DNA of 64,000 nt from assembly GCA_024036415.1 (NCBI GenBank), contig JAMWET010000660.1, positions 204,001 through 268,000 on the forward strand, given 5' to 3'. Origin of the DNA: Prochilodus magdalenae. Lineage: Eukaryota > Chordata > Actinopteri > Characiformes > Prochilodontidae. The translations under genes and the position numbers were made by a program. Shown piece after piece: positions 23,091 through 34,425 of this stretch (positions are counted from its first letter, which is position 1; the number at the start of each line of letters is the position of its first letter). The notes under the pieces were generated by a model that saw only the letters and a list, made by a program, of their open reading frames with translations, ran no database searches and had not been told where the DNA came from.

Positions 23091-24195
23091 ATTGGAACAA
23101 TATGTCAACAAGACCAATAAGGCCCTGGCTAACTCTTACCAACTGCTCGAAATGCTTTTAAACTCTTCTATGTGGCATACTTCACTTGTAAATGATGCTA
23201 CCTACACAACAGCACAAGTCAGAATGGAAGGCACGAACAACAGGACGACCTTATATAGTTCCCATTTGACGCATCTCGAGACCTCTGGCCTGAAGCCCCC
23301 AGTGACACCACAGAAATGCATTGTAAAGACAGTATCCCAGTTATGTTACTATTTGTAAGCAGGCCAAACCAAAACACCTACATTGGTTCACTTTACATAG
23401 TCCACAGCCCTGATTACATGCATGCCACATCAAAACACAGCATTCCTTTTTTCCTGGGATATCTCATAATGTCCACATCCGACAAAATGCTCTTCTCTTT
23501 TTTCTCTTTTCCTTTTGTCTCTCATATTTGTTCGGCATTATTATGTGTGAAGCATTAAAGCATTAAAGCTTATGAAAATTAAGCCATGCTGTTCACACGA
23601 TCACGTCCTACTTAGACTAGCAGCCTTAGACTAAAATCCAGCCATTGTTAAACCAGTCCACTGTCTGAGATCCTTTCGGCAATCGGTAATCTCTCCTTTT
23701 TAAAAATGTCTTTATTTATTTCCCCTGTTACAAGCATTCGTCTATTTCCCCTTTGCTTTTTCCCAGAAATCTTATCTTTCCTAAATTGTTTTTAGGTTTA
23801 TCGGGAAGGAGGGGGGGATCAAACTGTGCTTTGCTTACTGTAAGATTTAGGCAGCTTAGGTTGCCTGTGTTTGCTGTGACCTAAGCCTCTGGCCCGACTG
23901 TCATTGTTTGTGATCATGTCTGGCTTTTCCCTGCCGTGATCAGTGCCTTCATGAGCCCTTTATCTCTGCACCAGATATGAATATGCAGTGCCCTCGTATT
24001 GCTGCTTTGGCATTGCTGGTGCTGCCCGTCTCCAAAGCTCATCATGTAGATTCAGAGTAGTTTGATTTAGTGAGTGCTGCATTAACTTTTAGGGAAAAGG
24101 TGTTTAGGGACATATCTTGTTATTTGTGTTTGGACACAGAGGAATGTATCTTCCGTATTGAACACATCCTTGAAGTGAAACAACCACATACACAC
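23091..24195. other. No gene; candidate regulatory block at 23640-24060
   Basis: The sub-block has balanced composition and lacks repeat motifs (CTTTATCTCTGCACC, CCAGATATGAATATGCAGTG). I cannot test conservation. The remainder is unclassified. Confidence 0.25.
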
Positions 24196-24199
24196 ACAC

Positions 24200-24400
24200 A
24201 CAGGTAAACACACACTCTAGGGGTCAGTGAGCAAACTTGCCTGAAGCGGTGGGCAGCCCTATCCATGGTGCCCGTGGAGCAGTTGGGGGTTAGGTGTCTT
24301 GCTCAAGGGCACTTCAGTCGTGTATTTTTGGTTCAGGGAGTTAAATTCCCACTGGGCACAAAGCTGGTTCCCTAACCTTCAGCCCACACCTGCCCCAAAA
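24200..24400 (-). mobile_element. tRNA-related SINE, type 2, minus strand
   Basis: The plus-strand strings GGTTAGGTGTCTTGCTCAAG, GGCACTTCAGTCGTGT and GGTGGGCAGCCCTATCC are the reverse complement of the body motifs of the SINE at 16305-16535. A short CA run (24190-24201) sits at its tail end. Confidence 0.7.
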
Positions 24401-25476
24401 TGAACTGTCCTTCGAGCTGAATTTGAACCAGCGACTATTTAAAGAGTTAAAAGGGTACGCGGTTCTCCCAAGTGGTCCTGTGCCCATTGCTGTAGTGTTA
24501 CTGTAGAGTGCTATAGCAGGCATTCCAGGCCAACTGTGGAAAATAACTATCAACATCTTCCTTTAAATCTCTGGAGTAGCTATTCCGGTGCTGTAGACTA
24601 ATGTTCCTGGTCTGATCTGGGAGAGCCACATCCAGTTTAGGAGAACTTTTAAAATGCAGGTAATACTGATAAATAGCAATTATGTACCCAGTTGCATTAC
24701 AAGTCATGCAGGGAAATGAGGCCTAGACTGCCACACTGCTACCATCTCTTCCAATTAAACAGTAAATGAATTAACGCCTGTTTCAAAGCGTAACCTCATC
24801 AATCTGGAGTCCAAACCACATTTCCTGGACATCCTAGTGCTTGTCGGCTCCCTCGCTGCCCCAACTCTCCCTCTACCATCTCTTCTAATCTCCTCCTTCT
24901 AATGTCTCTCCATACTAATGACACTAGATACTTCCAGAAAATGGTGCCGGGGGTGTCGTCCATGTAATCAAAGTAACAGTACTGTTCTCTTTTCACTTAG
25001 GATTCCAGCCAAATGGCATTTCTCCTGGGGTTCTGATCAGTCTACTGGAAAGCTGAAGTCTATGTAGTACTATGCTTGTGAGAATGGAGTGAAACCCTTG
25101 CCTGTTGCTCTGCTGAAGGAATGGCAAGATACCACCATTCTCTAATAAAATAAAGGATATATGGCTCTGATAGAGTGTTCATACGTGAGGCATTTCCATA
25201 TTTTTTGAAGGACACTTCATAATTAAGAGTTGAAAAGGTAACTGACCGCTACACTGTTAACAATAAAGATGCCAAAGAGATTCTTTGAGTGATGCCTTTG
25301 TAGAACCACTTAGTCTCCCCTAAGGGACCCATATGGACCCTGTAGAGGGTTCTATCATTGTAATTATTTCTTATCTTAAATAACTGCAGCTCCTGGAGAG
25401 TTTGTGGATAGTGCTTCTCCAGAACATCCAGTCTTCTGTTTGGGTTTTTAAACTTCTTAATCACTAGTTCATGGTA
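24401..25476. other. No gene or repeat recognised
   Basis: Single-copy-looking DNA. Short minus-strand frames at 24341-24996 and 25249-25479 carry no recognised domain. Confidence 0.35.
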
Positions 25477-26155
25477 CACTGTATGGACAAAAGTATTGGG
25501 ACACTCTTAATCACTGCGTTCAGGTGTTTCATTCAGTCCCATTGCCGGAGTGGTATAGAATCCAGCACCTAGTCATGCAGTCTGCCTTTTGGACATTTGT
25601 AAAAGAATGGGTCGTTCTTAAGAGCTCACTGATTTTGAGCATGGTGCTGTAACAGGATTCCACCATTGCAACAAGTAAAGCCTTTCATCATCATGGAGTG
25701 ACCAATCATTCTTCTCTATCTGCCAGGAGAACCTTATCTACATTGTTGACTGCATTGCGCCAACTGTAAAGTTTGGCGGTGGAGGGATAATGCTATGGGG
25801 GTTTTCAGGGGTCTTCCTAGAGGCCATTAGTTCCAGTGAAGGCAAATCTTAAGGCTTTTGCAGACCAATACATTTTGTGCTGTTGAATGCTTTCAGCTTT
25901 GTGGGAACAGTTTTAAAACTTTGGGATGAACCAGAATGGAGATTGTGAGCCAGACTCTCTCATCCAAAGTCAGTGTCTGAGCTCACAAATGGTCTTCTGG
26001 ATGAACGGGCAAAAGATCTTGTAGGAAGAATTCCCACAAGAGTGGAAGCTGTTACAGCTACAAAGGGGGGATCAAGTCCATGTTAATGCCATAGGACGTC
26101 ATAAATGCTTCTGTGGGTGTAATTTGTTGGTGCCCCAATACTTGTCCAGATAGTG
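25477..26155 (+). mobile_element. Non-autonomous Tc1 derivative N3, both ends present
   Basis: The left end is CACTGTATGGACAAAAGTAT and the right end is the reverse complement of CACTATCTGGACAAGTATTG. TA flanks both sides (25475-25476 and 26156-26157). Inside, 25760-25805 encodes APTVKFGGGGIMLWGFSGV, the Tc1 GGGSIMLWG region. Near 26000 the C-terminal end of a transposase can be read (RIPTRVEAVTATKGG). The N-terminal domain and most of the catalytic core are deleted. Length is 679 bp, against about 1.6 kb for an autonomous element. Confidence 0.88.
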
Positions 26156-26157
26156 TA

Positions 26158-27470
26158 TTTCTAATTGTAGCCATCCATCTTGTTGCTGAACATACCAGTT
26201 CATCTTTGATGGCACAGCCCAGGACAACACAGACCCCAAAGCACATATACACAGCTGTAAGCTATCAGTTCCAAATGTTCACCAGATTCAAACCTCTCCT
26301 GCTGCTCACTACTCAGCATGGCCACACCTCTCACGTGTCCACAGCCGATTGAGCCGTTAGCGGACTGCTACAGATTAACAAATGGTAGACTTTAAAGCTA
26401 TTGGTTTACAACCAAAGGGAGTCAGAAACTCATAAAGAAATCACTATGCTGCAATTACAAAATAGCAGCAGATAAAGAATATCAATCTCAGTGAAATGCT
26501 GTGTCATTCCTTTTACTCGCAGAATATATACACGGGTGCTTTCCCACTTCCGGAGCCGTCTGCAGCGCTCTGTTTGTTTATCTGAAGCGGATAGGAGGAG
26601 TAAAGCTCATCCTGAGCTGAGGCCAGTCTTTGCACTCAGTGAACATGAAAATTGGATTCTAATAGATAAGTCAATCTGGGAGCCGGATCTTCTTATTGTT
26701 GACCTAGGTACAGAGTTATAGGGAGGGGATGCCGATGCACTCTTGCTAACATCGTAATACTTCATTTTTAATACTTGGGAAAATTACATTTACTTAAAAG
26801 ACTTTGGGTGTAAATGGTCCGGGAATGTGTAGCGTTATTCCAATTCCGAATGGAATCACTTCTTTTGCCTGTGTTTATACAATATTTGTCAAGGTGACAG
26901 AGAGCATTGTTCAAAGCTTTTAAAGCTCACTTTAAATCCAAACTCTACAATTCGCAGCCATTTTGCCAACCTCCAGGAAAACATAATGAGGATTTTCCAA
27001 AGACACCATAATGCAATAAAGGTTTTCTCTTTTTTTCAGAATATAAAACTCTATAAGGTAATTGCAATGGCAAACTCAATGGAGTGTGTTTATCTTGCCT
27101 CTCCACCCTGGGATTTGCAGGAAAATTCACCTTGTGCTTAATCTCGTGTGCACTGGTGCATAGAGGAAGGGGAGAAAGTATTAAAAGGCAATATTTGAAT
27201 ACATTTTTAATCAAAAGAGGAGCAGATATGGATGCCGTCGAAGAGAGAGCTTCCTCTTCCTCTTCTACTGTAAATAAACCACTGGGATGACGAAGTGAAA
27301 GAGAGATAGAAGGATACAGAAATGACACTCGCTGCAGCCACAGCCAGTTAAAGACCAGCTATAGAAACAGTTTTAAGATGTTACAGCTTAGATAGCTTGT
27401 ATGTGCTGTAACACTTTGGAAATGATGCGCTGTGGCGTCTGAAGGTCCTCAGGTCTTCCTATGTTTATGG
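26158..27470. other. No gene recognised
   Basis: Balanced DNA without repeat signatures. The 26500-26720 portion (TTTCCCACTTCCGGAGCCGT, GAAGCGGATAGGAGGAG) is a weak candidate regulatory block. Frames at 26945-27328 minus and 27084-27290 plus overlap each other and show no domain. Confidence 0.35.
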
Positions 27471-27479
27471 GTCATGTGT

Positions 27480-27860
27480 GTAGCTTCAGTATGAATATGC
27501 AGTGTATGTAGTAATACATGTAGAGTAAATTTTAACCAGTATTAATTTGCAGTGTGTGTAGTTTTACAGTTGGACAGTAATATATGTACAGTGAATTAAC
27601 ATCCAGTATAAATATACACTGTGTGTAGTTACAGTGTGACAGTAATTATTTAGATGATGAATAATTATTGTAGCGTGATTTTAATCCAGTATAAATCTGA
27701 AATTTGTGTGCAGTTTTTACAGATTGACAGTAGGCGTGAAAAACATCCAGTATGATTCTGCAGTTTGTGTAGTTTTACAGTCTGAAAAACTGATGTAGAG
27801 TAGCAGAGTAGAGTAGTAATCTCATCCGGTATGAATCTAGGCTGTGTAGTGAAAAGTTTT
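27480..27860. repeat. Degenerate ~65-bp tandem array, about 6 copies
   Basis: Recurring ATCCAGTAT(G/A)AAT..., TGCAGTGTGTGTAGTTTTAC and GACAGTAAT...TGTAGAGT modules come back every 60-70 bases with substitutions and gaps. It is old and unlikely to be length-variable now. Confidence 0.7.
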
Positions 27861-28599
27861 GGTAGAGAACTCGCATGCTACAAATTCTAATTGTTCAAAT
27901 CAGATACACAGAAAATGGTTATTTCTATCAGACATTTCTGCACACGGAAAATATCTCCATGTTTTGGCCGAAAGTGTTTAGTATCCTCCTGACTAAATAT
28001 GTGGGATCTATCTTCTTAAGCAAGGCTGATCCAACCCTGAAGCAGAGCATATTTCCAATCCACCATTAGTTTTGCCTATAGGGCAGAAGAGAATGTAGAT
28101 ATCCAGCTCCAGTAAGATATCACCCCACAACTGCCAGGTTAAATTACTTCTGAGTGCTCCCCAGACTGCCCTGTACTGATTCTCATCAGCGTATCAATTT
28201 TAAACATGTGAATGGTAACTTGGAACTGACTTCTAAAATTGCTCGAATTGGCCACTTTTAAAGTTGCTAAAATTGGCCAGAGTACTTAAAGGAGATGAAA
28301 GCGAGCAGATGGCAAATGACTCATTAGGTGCATCTTTGCTTTGGTAATTGTTAGCCATAATATGAAAAGCTTAGCCTTAACAGACAGACATCTGGGGTTA
28401 CAGCTAGTTATTATAGCTAAACTATCAAACCACACACTTAGATTCAATACAATGGTCAAGACCAAACACAAAATTGGTCTGTTGGCAGTCTAACAGCAGT
28501 AAAGGGTAAAGATACAGGATAAGGCTTATAGATAACAGCCTGAAAGTGGATCAAACAGTAGCCTATGTAGATGGAATGTAAATTCAAACGAGCAGGTAA
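27861..28599. other. No gene or repeat recognised
   Basis: AT-rich DNA. The short direct repeat AAAATTGCTCGAATTGGCC / TAAAATTGGCC at 28235-28277 is local only. Confidence 0.35.
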
Positions 28600-29110
28600 T
28601 GTAAACATATGCTTATATGTGGTTATTCAGAAGCTCAGCTCTTAAATTTGCTGATGGCTTAATTCAAACATTCTGAAAGTCTTAGTTTATATAAAGTCAC
28701 AGCTATAAGTGTAATCGTTGCAGATAAGTGGATATTGATTGAGTTTTTAATTCTCCGGGTTGATCGCTCTGTATCGCCTGAAAAGGCATTGATAAAAGAT
28801 TATCTCGTCTTACAGAAACCAGATGTGACATTTAGCTCACGCTCCGCAGTTACATATCCAATAAATTCAACACATCCAGCATGAATAAGGTAATGGCCTT
28901 TCTTCAAATAATTCACTATTGATCTTTGGGCTTGCATAATATTCTCCTGCGATCGATATCACCGTCGTTGGTCATTACCAGGATATTTTGATGGAGATTG
29001 CAAACACAATAAGTTATTATGGGAGAAAATGAACAGCTGGGAGAACAGGTTAACCGCCGTGGAAGCAAAAGCAGAAATTTGTTGCAGAGGATGCAGTTTT
29101 GCGGCTGGTG
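28600..29110. other. Candidate conserved non-coding element
   Basis: About 500 bp free of repeat motifs, with dense homeodomain-like (TTAATTC, AATAATTC) and GATA-like (GATAAAAGATTATCTCG) strings. CpG-containing motifs such as CTGCGATCGATATCACCG and CCGTCGTTGG persist in it. No coding frame. Enhancer function is an inference only. Confidence 0.3.
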
Positions 29111-29724
29111 TGTATTGGGTTTGCGTGTGTTTGTTTTAATCCCATGGTAATCAGTGCTGGACTCTGATAAGGCTCATTTTATCAGACTAAGCCATTTTTC
29201 CATATTGTATTGTAGTCCTAAACTGCTTCTCTTTCGCCTCTGTAAACACAAAGGATAGCAGTATTTCTAATTTGTTGTGACCGTCATTGGGGCGCTCTTA
29301 CAATGACTGGATCCGGCGGCCTTCTTGGGAAAATGTGGTTTATCACCTCGTGTATGGTGGAGCGTTTTGGGGGTGGCGGGGTTTGGACTGAGATTACAGT
29401 GGTACACACACATACATCGGCTGGATTAGGTACTGCGGAAAGGAGCGGTCCCACAGGAGAAAACTCCTGCTTTTGTTTATCACCGGCTTGACTCTGCACA
29501 TTCCTTATCAGCCGCGTGCACCAAGACCCAGGCGAACGTACTGCTTAGCCCTAGCTCCAGCTCAGTCGCTCTTGCTCTCTCATTCTCTTACTCTTTCTGA
29601 CTCTCAGATGGCTACACATTGTGCACTGTACAGGTCAAGTAATAATGACTTCTACAAACAAATAGTCCACCGTCCTGAACTCAGTGGCCAGAAGGTGGCT
29701 ATGGGAAGTGAGTCACTGGAAGCA
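29111..29724. other. No gene recognised
   Basis: The GC-richer part at 29290-29560 has frames on both strands (29303-29491 plus, 29284-29499 minus) with no domain. It may belong to the candidate block just upstream. Confidence 0.3.
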
Positions 29725-29850
29725 ACCAGAAGGCTATAAGCTCAAATCCCAGGACTCAGCGATTGTTCCTGGTTTTGGGCTTAGACAAGGCACTTAACTC
29801 CCTCAAGCACCATGTTTCTTCCAGACAGGGCCTATGACATAATTTAAATG
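29725..29850 (+). mobile_element. tRNA-derived SINE, decayed
   Basis: AAGCTCAAATCCCAGGACTC is a plausible B-box region. It is followed by TTAGACAAGGCACTTAACTC and a tail ATTTAAATGGGACCAG resembling that of the SINE at 5090-5320. Confidence 0.5.
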
Positions 29851-29879
29851 GGACCAGCATAGGACTCCTACATGCTATT

Positions 29880-30085
29880 TGAGTGGTGGACCATTCTCAG
29901 CTCACAGTGAGACCACCTTTATAAGTTTTCCATGCATTGTATGTGTTAGGTATCCTCTAGCTTTTGATCCTTGATCAGTCTTTGAACACAGAATCACTGC
30001 TGGATAAATTTTTGTGGTTGGTGGACCACGCTCAACCCAGCAGTGATAACGATGCATGCAAAAACCACAGCGACATTGTCATTCC
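29880..30085 (+). mobile_element. Fragment of a GTGGACCATTCTCAGC-type MITE
   Basis: GTGGTGGACCATTCTCAGCT, TGGTTGGTGGACCACGCTCA and ACCCAGCAGTGATAACG are motifs of an abundant fish non-autonomous element whose other fragments lie at 35371-35668 and 47297-47525. Its ends are missing. Confidence 0.5.
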
Positions 30086-31352
30086 GGAACCATAGTGTCA
30101 GTGCTCTCTGTAAATGGGCGAACTTACAAATAACACAGACAGTGTTGGTCCTATTGTGGTCCCTTTCAACTGGTTAGAGGGGGCCCCACAAATTGTACTT
30201 AGCTACAGGTGGGCTAAGGCCAGTAATTGCATACCTAGAGAGTACCTAGGTGCACATACGTACATGGTCGGTGTTTCCTTTCTTTACCTCTTGGCCTATT
30301 CTAACTGCTACTAAGGTGTGCCTCTATTATATGATGCTTCCAAGCTGGGAGGGCAATTGTTAACCTGCTGGTCATCCTACCCACCCAGGGCAATTATGCT
30401 TTCTTGGACTCTTGGCTGGCTAGCGTTGCCAGGGCTCAAGTATTAGATGCCCCTCAGGAGACCCATAGGTGCTGTTTCTGATAAAATGACAAATGAATCC
30501 AAATGGCAAGGCAATAACTGCAAAAGTTGTTTCTAATGACACAACATCTCAGTAATGACGATGTCCTGAACCTAAGAAAGGCTTGGTTCAGAAATAATGC
30601 AAGCCTCTTTAAACCCCTGACCCCAGATTTCCCTTTCCCATACCTCTTCACTCTGCTTGTGTTTCAGCTTGTGTGCAATAAAAAGTATGTATTGTTTGAT
30701 CTGTGCCTTGATGGTCTCTTATATGACAGTCATTCAAACATCTGTTGTTGATTGCATTGTGGGAATACCCCGAGTGAAAGAAAGGAGGTGGGATGAGCTT
30801 ATCGCTCGACATGAGAAATGGAGCAGCACATTTAGCATATTGACAGATTTCTTTCAAATTATGACCTTCCGAAAGCACAGATAGGAAATGTCAGCAATGG
30901 TGAGGGAAAATTGGATGCATTTGCAATTCCCTCGCCCTCCCTGCACACAGACAAAAAACTAGGCTGGAAATGGCAGGCGCGCTGCAGGAGGAAGGAATCC
31001 GCTTTTCTGGCCTGTCGCCATTGTGTGTTCCTGCGCATGTCTTTGTGCACTTGTGTGTAGGTGTGTCTGCATGCATGTTCATGTGACTGTATGTGGGAAA
31101 GCATGCTTGTATCTGGGTATGGGTGGTTTATGCTTGTTTACAATTCTGAAAAAAAACTTTGTAAGAACACCCCAAGGTAAAAAGAGCAATGTAGAAGGAG
31201 AATCTTGTTTGTCAAGGTACAAATAATATAAATGCACCCTCAAAGATACAAGTTTTGCAAGGTAAAGGTATGCAGTCGTAATTCTTTGAAACATGGAATC
31301 AAGGTAGAGTGTCTGGAGTTAATCAGGAGTTAAAGGTCCCCCTTGCAGTTAG
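30086..31352. other. No gene; candidate regulatory block at 30740-31020
   Basis: The sub-block (GTGGGAATACCCCGAGTG, GATGAGCTTATCGCTCGAC, GCATTTGCAATTCCCTCGCC) is repeat-free and of balanced composition. Overlapping short frames on both strands have no domain. Confidence 0.3.
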
Positions 31353-32068
31353 ATCCCTTATGAAATATATGGCAATGTATTGGAAAATATAGTATAATAT
31401 ATATAGGTTTATATATGTGAGAATATTTTCATACATACATGTGGCAATATATGTATATATTCTCACATATATAAAACTATATATATATATATATATATAT
31501 ATGCAAACACATATGGAGAAATACATATGATGTCTATTAAATGAAATATATTACAATATATAAGTAAATATGTATTATACTACCATACATACAATATATG
31601 AAAAGCAGCAATTCCTTATGTATTACACAATATATTGTAATATACAGGGGTTGGACAATGAAACTGAAACACCTGGTTTTAGACCACAATCATTTATTAG
31701 TATGGTGTAGGGCCTCCTTTTGCGCGCCAGCAAGACGTGCACCAACAATTTGTCCTCTTTTGAACTCTGGTATGTCACCCATAATGCTGTGTGCATTGCA
31801 GTATTTTGAGCAGAACTGTGCTCTTACCTGCTAACTGAACCTTCACACTCTGCTCTTACTGGTGCAATGTGCACTTAATGAAGATTGGCCACCAGGCTGG
31901 TCCAATTTAGCCATGAGACCTCCCACACTAAAATGACAGGTGTTTCAGTTTCATTGTATAAATATATGCAAAATATATGCACTTGTTCCCATATATGACA
32001 TTATATTATTTAATATATTGAACTATATTTTCCAATACATTGCCATATATTATCGTTTCATAAGGGAT
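31353..32068. mobile_element. AT-rich element with inverted-repeat ends, hosting a Tc1 derivative
   Basis: The left arm ATCCCTTATGAAATATATGG continues to about 31395. It is the reverse complement of the right arm at about 32025-32068, apart from a 5-base indel. Within the left half, 31410-31427 and 31455-31472 form another inverted repeat (ATATGTGAGAATAT). A (TA)n run is at 31479-31502. The element is non-coding. Its superfamily is unknown to me and no clear target duplication was seen. Confidence 0.6.
31645..31957 (-). mobile_element. Non-autonomous Tc1 derivative N4, short form
   Basis: Opens with CAGGGGTTGGACAATGAAAC directly after TA (31643-31644) and ends GTGTTTCAGTTTCATTGT, where the last bases of the inverted repeat are replaced by AT-rich host DNA. 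It aligns to the copy at 50716-51247 in the opposite sense, but the middle is further deleted. GGCCTCCTTTTGC (transposase C-terminus) joins CGCCAGCAAGACGTGCACC (N-terminus). Confidence 0.85.
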
Positions 32069-32225
32069 AATTTAAGCACAGATAGCCAATGAAAGAGCAA
32101 TAAACACAACAATGGCGTACAATGCTGAGCAGTATGCTGTTAAACTTACACACAAATACAAGTACCATTAAATAAGCTGTAACATCCTTAGCATAAGTAC
32201 CCAACAGCTCCCTCACTCCTCAGTC
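32069..32225. other. No gene or repeat recognised
   Basis: A short unclassified AT-rich gap. Confidence 0.4.
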
Positions 32226-32345
32226 ATGTACACTACTACTCAAAAGTTTGGGTTCACTGCTTTCATTCATATGAAGCCAATTTACATGTATACAATTATT
32301 CTACAGTATAATAAAACATTAGCATCATTTTGACTTGTGATTACA
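32226..32345 (+). mobile_element. Tc1-type terminal fragment
   Basis: TACACTACTACTCAAAAGTT TGGGTTCAC resembles the CACTAC(C/T)...CAAAAGTTTGGG ends of fish Tc1 elements. The rest of the element is absent. It borders the N1 copy that starts at 32346. Confidence 0.5.
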
Positions 32346-33123
32346 CTCATCATCAAAGTAGTTGCACCCAGAAGCAATCAACTGACAGGAATGAAACTTA
32401 TGAAAGGAATGAAACAAATTATTAAGTTTCAAGCTCAAAGATGGGCCTTATCTCTGTACCTGATTTAGCACCATGACCACAATTCTGGACAATTCAGCGA
32501 GCAGTGATGACGTCCATGACTCATCCTGTTAGTGTCAGCACTATTGGCAGGACTACATGCACACAGACTGTTAGAGTGACTGCGCTTAACACTACAAAAA
32601 AACTGGAATGGTGTCGTGCCAGACTTTCATGACTTTCGAATCTTCAGGGACAATTCCCTCTTTTGTCTTGGTGGTGACGACCAACAAGGAGGCCCTGTGG
32701 TCAGTAGCAAGATGAGAAATTTGTTGTTGCACGCCACATGTCCAGAAGGCCCGGTGTCACTCCACCTCCGCCCCTACCAAAACATCTGCAGGATCTGTGT
32801 TAGAATATACAAACTGCATGGGATGGATTTTCAAAGGACACCATTAGGAACCCCTACAACTCCATGCTGAAGCATAACGGTCTGCGTGCATGTAGTACTG
32901 CATCGTGCAGCCTGTTGCCAATGGTGCTGGCACTAACAGGATGACACATGGAGAGAATCACTGCTTGTTGTTGGAGTTGTTGGAGTACAAGGCATGGCCT
33001 TGCTTACTTCACATGCGCGGTTGGGCGTAAATCTTGAATCATTTTCATGCTTCACAATGTCAAACTTACCCACCAAGTTTCACTCCTGTCTGTTAATTTC
33101 TTCTGGGTTCTTTTGATGATATA
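32346..33123 (+). mobile_element. Tc1 derivative N1, copy C, fold-back form
   Basis: The left part (ATCATCAAAGTAGTTGCACC to about 32550) recurs inverted at the right (about 32910-33123). Both carry the end, the GACAGGAATGAAAC-like subterminal motif and the CCTGTTAGTGTCAGCAC motif. Between them lies the family core: TTTTGTCTTGGTGGTGACGA with a decayed FCLGGDDQ transposase motif, then CTGCATGGGATGGATTTTC. The inverted repeats are therefore around 200 bp, much longer than in copies such as F. Confidence 0.8.
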
Positions 33124-34130
33124 CAGCGTATAATACTCTGAACTTTAAATAACCTATTGGCTTAATTTTTGAGGTCTGGTTTATGGCTTTTCAATCTACA
33201 CAGTTATTACTGAATGATAATTATCATAGTAACAGGTGACCCTGCTACATTTTTCACTCATGTATCTGCAATCAAGATGACACTGCAGACAGTACAATAT
33301 CAGATAAGATAACAAAATCTTGATTATGGCATGGCAAAAGGTTTCTGCTGCACTTTTGCTTTTACAGGTCACCTGCCCAAAGCTGAGCACTGACAACAAG
33401 GGCATAAAGTCCCGAGATGGAGTGTTATCCACCATGATCTGCACCACTCAAAGATTCAAGACCCTACTAATATCAATAACAGATAACAGAAATAAAGTAA
33501 TATAGCTGAATATGTTGACCATTTTTGCTTTTTGTAGTGAGAATTATTATATTTATTTATTTTCCATATGGTCTAGATCTGCTCTAGCCATGCACTGTTA
33601 AAGTCGGCACTGCGTTTTAGTGTGAAGAAAACCACTTCCCTGCCAACTGTTGGCTGCTCTGGGCACGAGGTGTGTGTTGCTCAGTGGGTCTTGCCTCACA
33701 TCCATAATGCGATTGGTTGAGGCTCAGCTCATTTCCAGAATGTGTTTCCAGTGAGAGAGACCAGAGAAAGCAGGCTGTTTACCAGCTGGTTGCTGAGTTG
33801 TTTAGATGAGCACAGACTGATATCTGCTAAATACTTTGTGTTCTTTTCCTTTTATGATTCAGTGTTTAGCATGTATATGCTAAAAACACTTTCCTGCATC
33901 CCTGGTTGGGAATATATCATATAATTCATACCATTTCTGTCTAAATACAATAATACCTTCCTGATAACAGTATGACAAAAGATAACTTGATGAGGTTTTA
34001 TTCCAAGTGGTTCTGAAGCATTTGTATTGGTCTATGTGTCACAAAATGTTCACTAAATAAAGATTACAGCTGTGCACTTAAATGATGTAGATAAATATTA
34101 ATTCATCTTCTGAGACATTTATCTTTCTGG
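33124..34130. other. No gene or repeat recognised
   Basis: AT-leaning DNA. Short frames at 33196-33505 on both strands overlap and show no domain. Confidence 0.35.
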
Positions 34131-34425
34131 CTTGTGGAGGGGGAAGTGTTGGAGCCTATCCCAGCGCTCACTGCACAGAAAGTAGGAAACACCCTGGACA
34201 GGTCACCGATCCATCACAGGACAGACACACAGACATACACACCCATACCTAAGCATCTCCAGTTCACCTAACAGCATGTCTTTGAACGGTAGGAGGACCC
34301 TGAGCACCTGCTAGAAACTGACCCAGACACAGGGAGAACATGCTAACTCCACACAGAAAGGTCCCCAGACACCCTGGCCGGGAATCAAACCCAGGGCCTT
34401 CTTGCAACACAGTGACCTCCCCCCA
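34131..34425 (-). mobile_element. Teleost LINE/SINE-type dispersed repeat, longer copy
   Basis: On the minus strand it reads from GGTTTGATTCCCGGCCAGGG (B-box-like, near 34380) through GTGTGGAGTTAGCATGTTCT to CCTGTGATGGATCGGTGACC and GGGATAGGCTCCAACAC. The last part matches the copy at 165-285. This motif order is very common in fish genomes. It lies beside AT-rich unclassified DNA. Confidence 0.75.

Noticed and set aside
26945..27328. 127-codon minus-strand frame
   Set aside because: Overlaps an opposing frame of 68 codons, shows no domain, and has no support from context.
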